Positions 1 through 6,958 of a stretch of DNA of 6,971 nt are shown in pieces. The stretch lies in the NCBI GenBank assembly GCA_003449595.1, contig DMHB01000036.1:1-6971 (forward strand). The letters run 5' to 3'. The DNA is from Microscillaceae bacterium (lineage in GTDB: Bacteria; Bacteroidota; Bacteroidia; Cytophagales; Microscillaceae). The notes below the pieces were generated by a model. That model was not told where the DNA came from. It ran no database searches and worked only from the letters and a program-made list of their open reading frames with translations. Made by a program: the position numbers and the translations under genes. Every line of letters starts with the position of its first letter. Position 1 is the first letter of the stretch.

Positions 1-2
1 CA

Positions 3-596
3 GTCGTCCTTAGCTGTGTAGAAAACTCCATTAGCCTTTATCCCGAAGGCAGCGAAGCTTGGCAAATGAAAGGTATTCTGGCTCAAAAAATGAAAAACCA
101 CGAAGAAGCTTTGGAATATTTGCGTAAAGCCATTTCTCTCAACCCCGACGACATGTTGGCTTGGAATGCCAAAGCCGTAAGCCTCTACAAGTTGCAAAAA
201 TCGCAAGAGGCTTTGGCTTCGGTGGCACATGCCTTGGACATACTCCGCCTGAAAGTCCATAACGATAAAATTTGGGAAGTACAGCTACTTACGTTAAAAG
301 GCGATTTTTTACAAGATATGTTGTTATGGGATGAAGCACACGAAGCCTATGACCAAGCCCTGAAAATAAACGCTGAAAGCATCATCCCTATTTTGCAAAA
401 GGCCAGACTGTTCGCACAATCGAATCATCTTACCAAAATGTATGAATATCTTGAAAAAGCCTTGGCTATCAAACCTATCCTTAGCAAAGAATTATTATCT
501 GACAGATGCTTCAAACCATTTAGCAAAGAGACAGCTTTTCAACAATTGATAGCTCCTTATCAGCCGCTATCCTCTACGCCTCCACCTGCACAATAA
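3..596 (+). CDS. TPR repeat protein, 3' part (5' end outside window)
   Basis: This is the C-terminal 197 residues of a tetratricopeptide-repeat protein. The frame is open to the left edge, and the residues before the first in-window ATG (position 66) already read as TPR sequence, so that ATG is internal and the true start lies upstream. About four TPR units are visible, counted from the first visible codon: residues 17-50, 51-80, roughly 93-126 and 127-160. They show the usual pattern of Trp/Gly/Tyr in helix A and EAL...KAI.LNP in helix B. After the last repeat comes a tail with the pattern LxSDxxFxPF...FQQL, then a short Pro/Ser-rich end. TPR arrays are protein-binding scaffolds; no catalytic motif is visible. 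A similar tail closes the next gene, which suggests related roles. The partner and pathway cannot be read from the sequence. The gap to the next gene is 183 bp, with stops in all-frame-consistent succession (TAA directly followed by TGA). Confidence 0.85.
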   Translation, partial: VVLSCVENSISLYPEGSEAWQMKGILAQKMKNHEEALEYLRKAISLNPDDMLAWNAKAVSLYKLQKSQEALASVAHALDILRLKVHNDKIWEVQLLTLKGDFLQDMLLWDEAHEAYDQALKINAESIIPILQKARLFAQSNHLTKMYEYLEKALAIKPILSKELLSDRCFKPFSKETAFQQLIAPYQPLSSTPPPAQ

Positions 597-779
597 TGAT
601 CAGAAGATTGTATTTTAAAAATTTCAAACATTTTGCACCAAGCACTGTTAGATGAATAGGACGATTGGGTTTTTTTAACAAAGTTCACATCATTTATTGT
701 TGAAAGCCACTTTTTCAATCATCTCTACCCCATCAAACCTATATTGGTTTTGATAAATGTTGTCATATTTTTTAAGCTG

Positions 780-1880
780 ATGACTGCCAAATCGCATCTA
801 TCCAAAGTATTTTACTACTTACAGCAAGCAGAACTTACTGACGTCGCTGCTATGGTAAATAATTTGAGTGGTCTATTGGAAAGTGCCGAAAGAGACAACC
901 TATTTTTGGCTTTTCAGTTGATGAAGTCCGGTGGTGTGCCACAAGGATTGCTGACACACGTATTGGCCATCAAACTTTGGCATAGTAATCCCACGCTGCG
1001 CCAAACAGCCAACCAGTTATTCAAGAAATTTGCTCCGGCAGACCTACAATTGTTTATCAAAAATAATTTTAGAAGCCCCCAAGCCAAGGAATATAAAGAA
1101 AGTCGCATCGCTTCAGTACTAACCAAACTAACAGAGCATCCACTCATCAAACCGGCTATTTTGGGGAACATGAAACTTAAATTGAGCAAAAGAGGCATCA
1201 AGTACTGTTTAGAAAACAAAACAGCTCCTGCTTTACAACTTTTGCAAGAACTTGTAGAAGGCGAAACACTTTACCTGAATAACTTTGAGCTAACTTTTTT
1301 GCCTGAAGAGGTAGGTATGTTCACACAACTCAAAACCTTGAATATCAGTGGAAACTTATTTCAAGAAGTGCCTCGCACCCTTCAAAATCTCACTAAATTA
1401 GAACATATACACTACCGCAACACCCCACTCAATTTAACTGAAATCGCTTATTTGGAAACCACTTTTCCCGAGATATTCGCCAGTCAATATTACAGTGAAG
1501 GCGAAAGTTTCAAAACCAATATGAATTTTGAAGAAGCTGTTAAGTATTTTTCAAAGGCGGCTCAACTCAAACCTTCATTTGGCGAGGCTTGGCACCAGTG
1601 GGGTGCTTGTTTGCTACACACCACCCAGCAAGCTTTGGCTGTACGAATCTTAGAAAAAGCACTCCAAATTTATCAAGACCGTATTTTCGCTGAACCTCCC
1701 AGTGCTTATGTATGGTTTTGTAAGGCTTGCGCCGAAGCCCTGCAAGGGCAAACCAGCCAAAGTCTTCAAAGCTTAGAAAAATGTATTCAACTGGATGCTT
1801 CTTACAAACACAAAGCCTTCTATGAGGAAGAGCTAACCAATTTATTTAACAACTCGGAGTTTCTGTCGATTGTAGCATAA
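780..1880 (+). CDS. Helical / leucine-rich repeat / TPR scaffold protein
   Basis: A 366-residue protein with three visible parts. Residues 1-160 are mostly helical with no family I can name. Residues about 161-217 hold leucine-rich repeats of the LPxxxxxLxxLxxLxIsgN type (LPEEVGMFTQLKTLNISGN, then VPRTLQNLTKLEHI). Residues about 236-336 hold TPR units (a FEEAVKYFSKAAQLKP helix pair, then LQSLEKCIQLD). The last 20 residues repeat the kind of tail that ends the preceding TPR gene (EEELTNLFNNSEFLSIV). There is no signal peptide or membrane helix from this start, so it is probably cytoplasmic. I chose ATG 780. The frame is open further upstream with a TTG at 744, but the 12 residues that would add are hydrophobic and encoded by AT-rich sequence that looks non-coding. 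The stop is 44 bp before the metallopeptidase-VWA gene, suggesting co-transcription and a role as adaptor for that protein (inference). Confidence 0.8.
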   Translation: MTAKSHLSKVFYYLQQAELTDVAAMVNNLSGLLESAERDNLFLAFQLMKSGGVPQGLLTHVLAIKLWHSNPTLRQTANQLFKKFAPADLQLFIKNNFRSPQAKEYKESRIASVLTKLTEHPLIKPAILGNMKLKLSKRGIKYCLENKTAPALQLLQELVEGETLYLNNFELTFLPEEVGMFTQLKTLNISGNLFQEVPRTLQNLTKLEHIHYRNTPLNLTEIAYLETTFPEIFASQYYSEGESFKTNMNFEEAVKYFSKAAQLKPSFGEAWHQWGACLLHTTQQALAVRILEKALQIYQDRIFAEPPSAYVWFCKACAEALQGQTSQSLQSLEKCIQLDASYKHKAFYEEELTNLFNNSEFLSIVA

Positions 1881-1924
1881 GCGCTTTTTTTTTGCTAAAT
1901 TACAAGCATAATCCAATCGCTTGA

Positions 1925-3163
1925 ATGATGGCTACTTATGCTTTGCAGAAAAATATTTTGGATAGTATTTCTGAAATTAGTTTTAGGCTAATAATCCATG
2001 AACCTTTTTATGGGCATTTTTTTTCGGGACTTATCAAAGAGATCACCGAAAAAATACCAACCTTAGCCGTTGGCAGCCATCAAAACCTCATCATCCTGTT
2101 TATCAATCCTACTTTCTGGCAAGAAGAATTGAACACCCATGAATTGAAGATGGGAGTATTGAAGCATGAAATTTTACATATCGTATTGAAGCATATCTTC
2201 CGACACCAAGGATTTAACCACAAAGAAATATTCAATGTGGCTGCCGATTTGGTAGTAAATCAATACATCAACCGTAGCCATTTGACCCCGGGAGCTGTCT
2301 TTTTGGATAATTTCCCTGAGTTAGAACTTAAGCCTCACGAACACGTCAACTATTATTATGACAAACTACTCGACTTGTATAAAAACTTTTGTAATGCCCC
2401 CACCTCAGAAGACGGTATTGAAAACCAAGCTTGGTCCAACCTCAAAAATCTATTAAAAAGTACTTCTGATGCCCAAAGTAAGCATACAACTTGGCAAGAA
2501 ATCGACGAAATGGGTAATGCTGAAAAAGACATCCTCGAAGCAGCCATCAACCAAAGTTTAGAAAACACCCTTCAGCGCACCAAAAGAAAAGACTTTGACA
2601 CCCTGCCCGGACAATTGCAGGAATATTTACAAGCCTTTCAACTTTCGCTAATTCCCACAATCAATTGGAAGCGTTTGCTCCGTATTTTTGCTAATAATAG
2701 TTCCCGTACCAAAATCAAAAATACATTGCGCAGACCTTCTAAACGTTATGGTACTAACCCAGGTATCAAAGTACTGAAAAAACAAAAATTACTCGTCGCT
2801 TTGGATACATCGGGCAGCATCGAAGAAAGCGAATTGGAAGACTTTTTTTCAGAGATTTACCATATTTGGAAACAAGGTGCTGAAATATTGGTAGTCGAAT
2901 GTGATACACAAATACAGCAGCAATATATGTATAAAGGTACAACTCCATCAAGTGTGAATGGCAGAGGTGGCACCGATTTCAACGCGCCCCTTACCTTTGC
3001 CAACGAGCAATATCACCCGGATGGGCTAATATACTTCACTGACGGAGAAGGCCCTAAACCCCAAATATTTTGCAATAGTCCAATACTATGGGTAATTACC
3101 AAGCAAGGAGTTTCTGTCGATTCCATACAAGAGTTTCAAGGAAGAAAAATCAAGATTAACTAA
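1925..3163 (+). CDS. Metallopeptidase-like / VWA-like fusion protein (DUF2201, COG3864 type)
   Basis: A 412-residue cytoplasmic protein with two metal-site domains. The N-terminal part (about 15-150) carries HEILH at residues 81-85 inside a HExxHxxxxH run (H81, E82, H85, H90), followed by NVAADLVVNQYI at 104-115, whose D108 could be a third ligand. This matches the putative metallopeptidase domain of DUF2201. Residues about 155-275 are a charged helical linker. The C-terminal domain (about 285-400) is VWA-like with a full MIDAS set: D294-T-S-G-S298, T350 in GRGGTD, and D373 in YFTDG. Proteolysis has not been shown for this family as far as I know, so peptidase activity is inferred from the motif. 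Proteins of this type usually sit beside a MoxR ATPase, as here (the next gene, 102 bp downstream), which probably acts on or through the VWA domain. Start: an in-frame TGA lies at 1922, so translation begins at ATG 1925 or the adjacent ATG 1928; no Shine-Dalgarno is seen. Confidence 0.88.
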   Translation: MMATYALQKNILDSISEISFRLIIHEPFYGHFFSGLIKEITEKIPTLAVGSHQNLIILFINPTFWQEELNTHELKMGVLKHEILHIVLKHIFRHQGFNHKEIFNVAADLVVNQYINRSHLTPGAVFLDNFPELELKPHEHVNYYYDKLLDLYKNFCNAPTSEDGIENQAWSNLKNLLKSTSDAQSKHTTWQEIDEMGNAEKDILEAAINQSLENTLQRTKRKDFDTLPGQLQEYLQAFQLSLIPTINWKRLLRIFANNSSRTKIKNTLRRPSKRYGTNPGIKVLKKQKLLVALDTSGSIEESELEDFFSEIYHIWKQGAEILVVECDTQIQQQYMYKGTTPSSVNGRGGTDFNAPLTFANEQYHPDGLIYFTDGEGPKPQIFCNSPILWVITKQGVSVDSIQEFQGRKIKIN

Positions 3164-3246
3164 GCAAATAGAATGCACTTAGCTTATTAACTTTGGCCTT
3201 GTCTGCTACTAAACTTTATGGCTGTACAACATATTCAATAGGCAAA

Positions 3247-3258
3247 GTCCTGAAGGAC
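3247..3258 (+). promoter_or_regulatory. Shine-Dalgarno-like AAGGA inside a small inverted repeat
   Basis: GTCC-TGAA-GGAC forms a perfect 4-bp stem with a tetraloop. Its right arm overlaps AAGGA (3253-3257), which lies 8 nt before the ATG of the AAA+ gene at 3266. The other starts in the window lack a clear Shine-Dalgarno, so this one supports the start choice. The stem is short and may form only transiently; translational control by it is speculation. Confidence 0.35.
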
Positions 3259-3265
3259 CTAAAGT

Positions 3266-4399
3266 ATGAAAAAACAAAATTATATACAATACGGTAGTAA
3301 ATGCAATACACAAGAGCTTGAATTATTCATCTCGCATACGCTGCAAACCAACCAAAAAGCTGAGTTGCAAGGCAAACCCAAAACACCCCTTTGCGTTTGG
3401 GGAGAGCACGGCATAGGGAAAACACAAGTAATTGAAAGTTTTGCTCGCAAAAATGGGTATCAGTTTGCCTATATTGCCCCTGCCCAGTTTGAAGAAATGG
3501 GCGACTTACTCGGCATGCCCAAAATTTTGTCTGATCAGCGTGCGCAAAACGAAACTACTGTTTTTATACCTCCCGAATGGGTTCCTAAAACTGAGGGACC
3601 CGGCATCTTGCTGATCGACGATGTCAACCGTGCCGATGACCGCATTCTGCGGGGTATTATGCAGCTATTGCAAAACTATGAATTGGTAAGCTGGCAGCTT
3701 CCTCCCCAGTGGCACATCATTTTGACAGCCAATCCCGACGGAGGCGATTATTCGGTTACACCAATGGATTTTGCCATGATTACCCGTATGATGCACCTCA
3801 CGCTCATTTTTGATGTCAAAACGTGGGCCATTTGGGCTGAAACTCATAAAATAGACGAACGGGGAATCAACTTTGTGCTCACTTATCCGGAAACAGTAAC
3901 CGGCGAACGAACTACGCCAAGAACTTTAGTGCAATTTTTTGAAAATATTGCCTCTATCCAAGATTTGAAAAAAGACCTGCCTTTAGTCAAAATGTTGGCT
4001 GATGCTTGTTTAGACAGTAATACAGTAACTTCTTTTATGGCCTTTCTCAACAATGACTTGGCGAAACTCATCACCCCAGAAGAAATCCTCAACACTACCC
4101 ATTTTGAGAAAGAAATCTACCAAAAACTTTTCGCTTTGGTAGAGCAACAGACCAAGCGTGTTGACATCTTATCGGTTATCCTGACCCGTCTGATCAACTA
4201 TTTGACCATCCATAACCAAAAATTCAAAGCGTCCCAGTTAGACAATGCCAAAAAGTTTTTGAAGATGGATATTTTACCCAATGATATGCGCCTCATCGCT
4301 TTACGCGATTTGGCCATTACTGTCAACAAACACCTATCGTCTATAGCAGCAGACCCCGAATTAGGCCAAATTTTACTTACAGGTGGTGTACTCAGGTAG
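3266..4399 (+). CDS. MoxR-type AAA+ ATPase
   Basis: A 377-residue ATPase of the MoxR / COG0714 group. Visible motifs: Walker A GEHGIGKT (46-53), Walker B ILLIDD (114-119), sensor 1 N156 in LTANPDGGDYS, a likely arginine finger R174 in MITRM, and sensor 2 R219 in TTPRTL. The insert after Walker A (EEMGDLLGMP, then a PPEWVP segment) is typical for the MoxR kind that pairs with VWA proteins. The C-terminal 150 residues are helical with no motif I recognise. Such ATPases form hexameric rings that remodel a partner, usually recruited through a VWA MIDAS domain; the preceding gene encodes exactly such a domain, so the two very probably form one machine. An oddity is Asp119 where most AAA+ Walker B motifs have the catalytic Glu. 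The start ATG has an AAGGA element 8 nt upstream, unusual for this genome. The stop is only 18 bp before the E1-like gene. Confidence 0.9.
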   Translation: MKKQNYIQYGSKCNTQELELFISHTLQTNQKAELQGKPKTPLCVWGEHGIGKTQVIESFARKNGYQFAYIAPAQFEEMGDLLGMPKILSDQRAQNETTVFIPPEWVPKTEGPGILLIDDVNRADDRILRGIMQLLQNYELVSWQLPPQWHIILTANPDGGDYSVTPMDFAMITRMMHLTLIFDVKTWAIWAETHKIDERGINFVLTYPETVTGERTTPRTLVQFFENIASIQDLKKDLPLVKMLADACLDSNTVTSFMAFLNNDLAKLITPEEILNTTHFEKEIYQKLFALVEQQTKRVDILSVILTRLINYLTIHNQKFKASQLDNAKKFLKMDILPNDMRLIALRDLAITVNKHLSSIAADPELGQILLTGGVLR

Positions 4400-4417
4400 C
4401 AAAAGAAAACAATAAGT

Positions 4418-5560
4418 ATGCATCATGATGGTTTGAGTTACGAGGAAATACTTAGGTACGACCGACACTTAAAACTTCCCGAATTTGGCCTACAAAGTCA
4501 AACAAAGCTTAAAAATAGTGCTGTATTGGTAGTAGGTGCCGGTGGATTAGGCATCCCTGTATTGCAATATTTAACCGCCGCGGGGATCGGAAAACTTGGT
4601 CTGGTGGAGCATGACACTGTGGCGCTCTCTAATTTACAACGCCAAGTGTTGTATAATACAGAAGAAATTGGGCTTAGAAAAGCTACACTTGCACACCAAA
4701 AACTCTCCATACTAAACCCACACGTAACCTGGCAACTTTATCCTTGCTGGTTAGACCCACAAAATGCCTATGATATCATCACTCCTTATGACATCATCAT
4801 TGATTGTTCGGATAATTTTGCTACCCGTTATCTGATCAATGACGTATGCGTAGCCTTAGACAAAACCTTCGTATTTGGTGCCATATATAAGTTTGAAGGG
4901 CAAGTGGCAGTTTTTAATGGCATTGATGCAACTACAGGAGATCGCACGGCTACTTACCGTTGTCTTTTTCCCGAACCACCCCTCCCCAGCGAAGTACCTA
5001 ATTGTGCCGAAGCAGGAGTTCTGGGCGTATTACCTGCCCTTATTGGTTCTATGCAGGCCGCCGAAGCCATCAAAATACTTACCGGCATAGGTAAACCACT
5101 CTATAACCAGCTCTGGCATATTGACCTGCTCACTATGCAAACCTATACCCTGCGTATCAAAAGACAAGTAGCACAACCAAAGCATCATAAACCTGATATG
5201 TCTTCTCCCAACACCCACCATCATTACGCTAAACCAGTCCCTGTGCTTAGTCCCCAGGCATTGGCTGAAAAACTGGCTGGTAATGACCAGTTAATTACCT
5301 TAATAGATGTACGAGAGCCCTTTGAATATGAAATTTGCCATTTACCCAACAGTCTGCTAATCCCTTTGCATAGTTTGCCGAACCAAGTAGATACTATCTC
5401 AACCCAAGGAGAGGTAGTGGTTTATTGTCACCATGGTATCCGTAGTATGTATGCTATCCAACTGCTACAACAAGCCAACCCAAATATCATTTATTACAAT
5501 CTGGAAGGAGGTATTGATGCTTGGGCAGCCACAGTTGACCCCCAAATGACAAGATATTAG
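4418..5560 (+). CDS. E1-like sulfur-carrier adenylyltransferase with C-terminal rhodanese domain (MoeB/ThiF/HesA family)
   Basis: A 380-residue fusion. The E1-like domain (about 5-250) should use ATP to adenylate the C-terminal glycine of a ubiquitin-like sulfur carrier such as MoaD or ThiS. It shows R16 in RYDRH, the nucleotide-binding GAGGLG (40-45), D66, SNLQRQ (71-76), K88, and DCSDN (129-133), all matching known MoeB positions. The rhodanese domain (about 275-372) has DVREPFEYE, the persulfide Cys337 in the loop CHHGIRS, and LEGGIDAW near the end, so it could supply sulfur to the adenylated carrier, as in MOCS3/Uba4-type fusions. Of the four zinc cysteines of MoeB, only Cys182 remains: Thr179 replaces the first, and the second CxxC is absent. 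A His-rich linker (253-273) stands there instead. No sulfur carrier or other cofactor gene is in the window, so molybdopterin, thiamine or another thiolation pathway cannot be chosen. It starts 18 bp after the AAA+ gene, probably in the same transcript. Confidence 0.9.
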   Translation: MHHDGLSYEEILRYDRHLKLPEFGLQSQTKLKNSAVLVVGAGGLGIPVLQYLTAAGIGKLGLVEHDTVALSNLQRQVLYNTEEIGLRKATLAHQKLSILNPHVTWQLYPCWLDPQNAYDIITPYDIIIDCSDNFATRYLINDVCVALDKTFVFGAIYKFEGQVAVFNGIDATTGDRTATYRCLFPEPPLPSEVPNCAEAGVLGVLPALIGSMQAAEAIKILTGIGKPLYNQLWHIDLLTMQTYTLRIKRQVAQPKHHKPDMSSPNTHHHYAKPVPVLSPQALAEKLAGNDQLITLIDVREPFEYEICHLPNSLLIPLHSLPNQVDTISTQGEVVVYCHHGIRSMYAIQLLQQANPNIIYYNLEGGIDAWAATVDPQMTRY

Positions 5561-5590
5561 TCGTTTTGTTGAAGTTTTTGAAGAAAAACC

Positions 5591-5621
5591 GTTGCAAAAA
5601 ATAGATTTACTTGTATTTTCG
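5591..5621 (+). promoter_or_regulatory. Candidate Bacteroidota-type promoter for the penicillin acylase gene
   Basis: A TTG at 5592-5594 is followed after 19 nt by TATTTTCG (5614-5621), which differs at one position from the Bacteroidota -7 element TAnnTTTG. Spacing and order fit the known -33/-7 arrangement, with transcription expected to start near 5627 and leave a leader of about 50 nt before ATG 5678. It is the best such match I found in the intergenic gaps, and implies that the acylase is transcribed separately from the genes before it. Confidence 0.45.
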
Positions 5622-5677
5622 TAAGCTAATACAATATATTCACAAAGCATTGTGCTCTTTGCCACTGATTTTATCTT

Positions 5678-6958
5678 ATGAAGTCGATTCGCCTTATCCT
5701 TTCCCTAACCATCTCCATAGGTTTATTTTACGGACTAAACACTAAATTTGGTAAAATTCCTCCTTTGGGAAAGTTTTTTAACCCTTTCGGGGGATTTTGG
5801 CAAAATGCAGAGCCTAAAAATGCTTTCCAAAGTAATCAAAGCATTGCCCTTCCTAAAGTAAAAGAAAAAATAGAAATTGTATTCGACGATAGGTTGGTAC
5901 CTCATATTTTTGCTCAGAACGAAGATGATCTCTATTTCGCCCAAGGGTACATTACCGCCAAACTACGATTGTGGCAAATGGATTTCCAAACCCGCGCAGC
6001 AGCAGGGCGGATATCTGAAATATTAGGCCCAGGTGAAAATAACCAATATGTCAATTTTGACAAGTTTCAACGCCGTATGGGAATGGTGTATGCCGCTGAG
6101 CGCTCACGCGATACCATGATGCGCGACGAAACCACACGCAAAGTAATCGAAGCCTACACCCGCGGCGTAAATGCCTATTTGCAAAGTATCAACGAGGCAG
6201 ACTATCCCATCGAATTCAAATTATTGGATTATGAACCCGAGGAATGGTCGCCGTTAAAATCAGCTTTATTGCTCAAATATATGGCTTATGACCTCAGTGC
6301 TTCCAGCGATGATATAGAAATGACCAATATTCTGAAAACATACAAGGGTAACATAACAGAGGAGCTGTTTCCCAATTTTACGCGCAAACAAGAACCCATT
6401 GTTCCGCTAAGTACCCGGGTCGATTTTAGATCATTGGTTTTGCCTAAAGTACCTACAGCCAATTCGGTAGTCAAAAAAGAAGACAAAGGCAAAGATTTGA
6501 AATTGGATGAGAAAAAAACCAATCCAAACAAGAAAGAACAAAAGAAAAAAGAGGAGAAAGTTGAAGAACAAAAAATAGAAGGGCAAGAAGAAGAAAAACC
6601 TAAGGAAGAAGAAAAAACCAACCCTACACAAACCAACCCAGACAAAAAAGAAGCAGAAGAAAAAGAAGAAATGCGCAAAGGAATCGGCAGCAACAACTGG
6701 GCAATTAGTGCTGCCAAATCGGCCTCGGGTTATCCTATTTTAGCAAACGACCCCCACTTGGCCTTAAATCTACCTTCTATTTGGTTTGAAATTCAGTTAA
6801 TCACTCCTCAACTCAATGTATATGGCGTAAGCCTACCCGGAGCACCTTGTATAGTCATTGGATTTAATAAAGACATCAGTTGGGGAGTAACCAACGTAGA
6901 ATCTGATGTATTGGATTGGTACGAAATCAAGTTTAAAGACAACTCCTTGGCAGAATAA
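5678..6958 (+). CDS. Penicillin acylase family Ntn-hydrolase, apparently truncated
   Basis: A 426-residue reading frame of the penicillin amidase (peptidase S45) family: secreted amidases cut by self-processing into alpha and beta chains, hydrolysing amide bonds in N-acyl compounds such as acyl-homoserine lactones or beta-lactams. The substrate here is unknown. Residues 5-20 form a hydrophobic export signal or membrane anchor. The alpha-chain part (about 60-260) shows VPHIFAQNEDDLYFAQGY and LRLWQMDFQTRAAAGRISE. Residues 266-334 are a Lys/Glu-rich insert. The beta chain would start at Ser338 in GSNNW, the N-terminal nucleophile, followed by LANDPHLAL, SLPGAP and NKDISWGVTN, all family hallmarks. 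The family is usually around 700-850 residues, so this frame ends after only about 89 residues of beta chain, at TAA 6956-6958. The window ends 13 bases later, so whether this is a frameshift, a sequencing error or a true pseudogene cannot be decided. The start ATG has no Shine-Dalgarno but follows a plausible promoter by about 50 nt. Confidence 0.85.
   Translation: MKSIRLILSLTISIGLFYGLNTKFGKIPPLGKFFNPFGGFWQNAEPKNAFQSNQSIALPKVKEKIEIVFDDRLVPHIFAQNEDDLYFAQGYITAKLRLWQMDFQTRAAAGRISEILGPGENNQYVNFDKFQRRMGMVYAAERSRDTMMRDETTRKVIEAYTRGVNAYLQSINEADYPIEFKLLDYEPEEWSPLKSALLLKYMAYDLSASSDDIEMTNILKTYKGNITEELFPNFTRKQEPIVPLSTRVDFRSLVLPKVPTANSVVKKEDKGKDLKLDEKKTNPNKKEQKKKEEKVEEQKIEGQEEEKPKEEEKTNPTQTNPDKKEAEEKEEMRKGIGSNNWAISAAKSASGYPILANDPHLALNLPSIWFEIQLITPQLNVYGVSLPGAPCIVIGFNKDISWGVTNVESDVLDWYEIKFKDNSLAE
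6473..6679 (+). repeat. Low-complexity Lys/Glu-rich coding segment in the acylase spacer region
   Basis: Codons 266-334 of the acylase encode 40 Lys or Glu residues out of 69, with runs of AAA/AAG/GAA/GAG that make the coding strand extremely purine-rich. The segment ends three residues before the Gly337-Ser338 processing site, so it falls where family members carry the linker or spacer peptide between the alpha and beta chains. There is no exact repeat unit. The purine bias gives a spurious Ser/Phe-rich open frame on the opposite strand. Confidence 0.85.

Noticed and set aside
700..718. TTGAAA/TTTCAA inverted repeat between the two TPR genes
   Set aside because: A 6-bp AT-rich stem without a T-tract or known operator context is expected by chance in DNA of this composition.
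744..779. Upstream TTG start giving the LRR-TPR protein 12 extra hydrophobic residues
   Set aside because: The added sequence is encoded by AT-rich, non-coding-like DNA, uses a rare start codon, and a plain ATG follows at 780.
1885..1893. Run of nine T after the LRR-TPR stop codon as a terminator
   Set aside because: Only the palindrome AAGCGCTT precedes it, which has no room for a loop, so there is no stable stem.
3192..3220. TTTG and TAAACTTTATG as a promoter before the AAA+ gene
   Set aside because: Only 14 nt separate the elements, too short for the Bacteroidota -33/-7 arrangement, and the -7 match is out of register.
5574..5589. GTTTTT-GAAG-AAAAAC hairpin after the E1-rhodanese gene as a terminator
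   Set aside because: The stem has a single G-C pair and no T-tract follows, so it does not look like an intrinsic terminator.
5641..5661. Overlapping small inverted repeats (CACAA/TTGTG and CAAAG/CTTTG) in the acylase leader
   Set aside because: The stems are only 5 bp and mutually exclusive; no riboswitch or attenuator pattern is recognisable.
6286..6717. A 143-codon open frame on the minus strand, rich in Ser, Phe and Leu
   Set aside because: It is the antisense of the purine-rich Lys/Glu segment of the acylase gene; its composition follows directly from that bias and it resembles no protein family.
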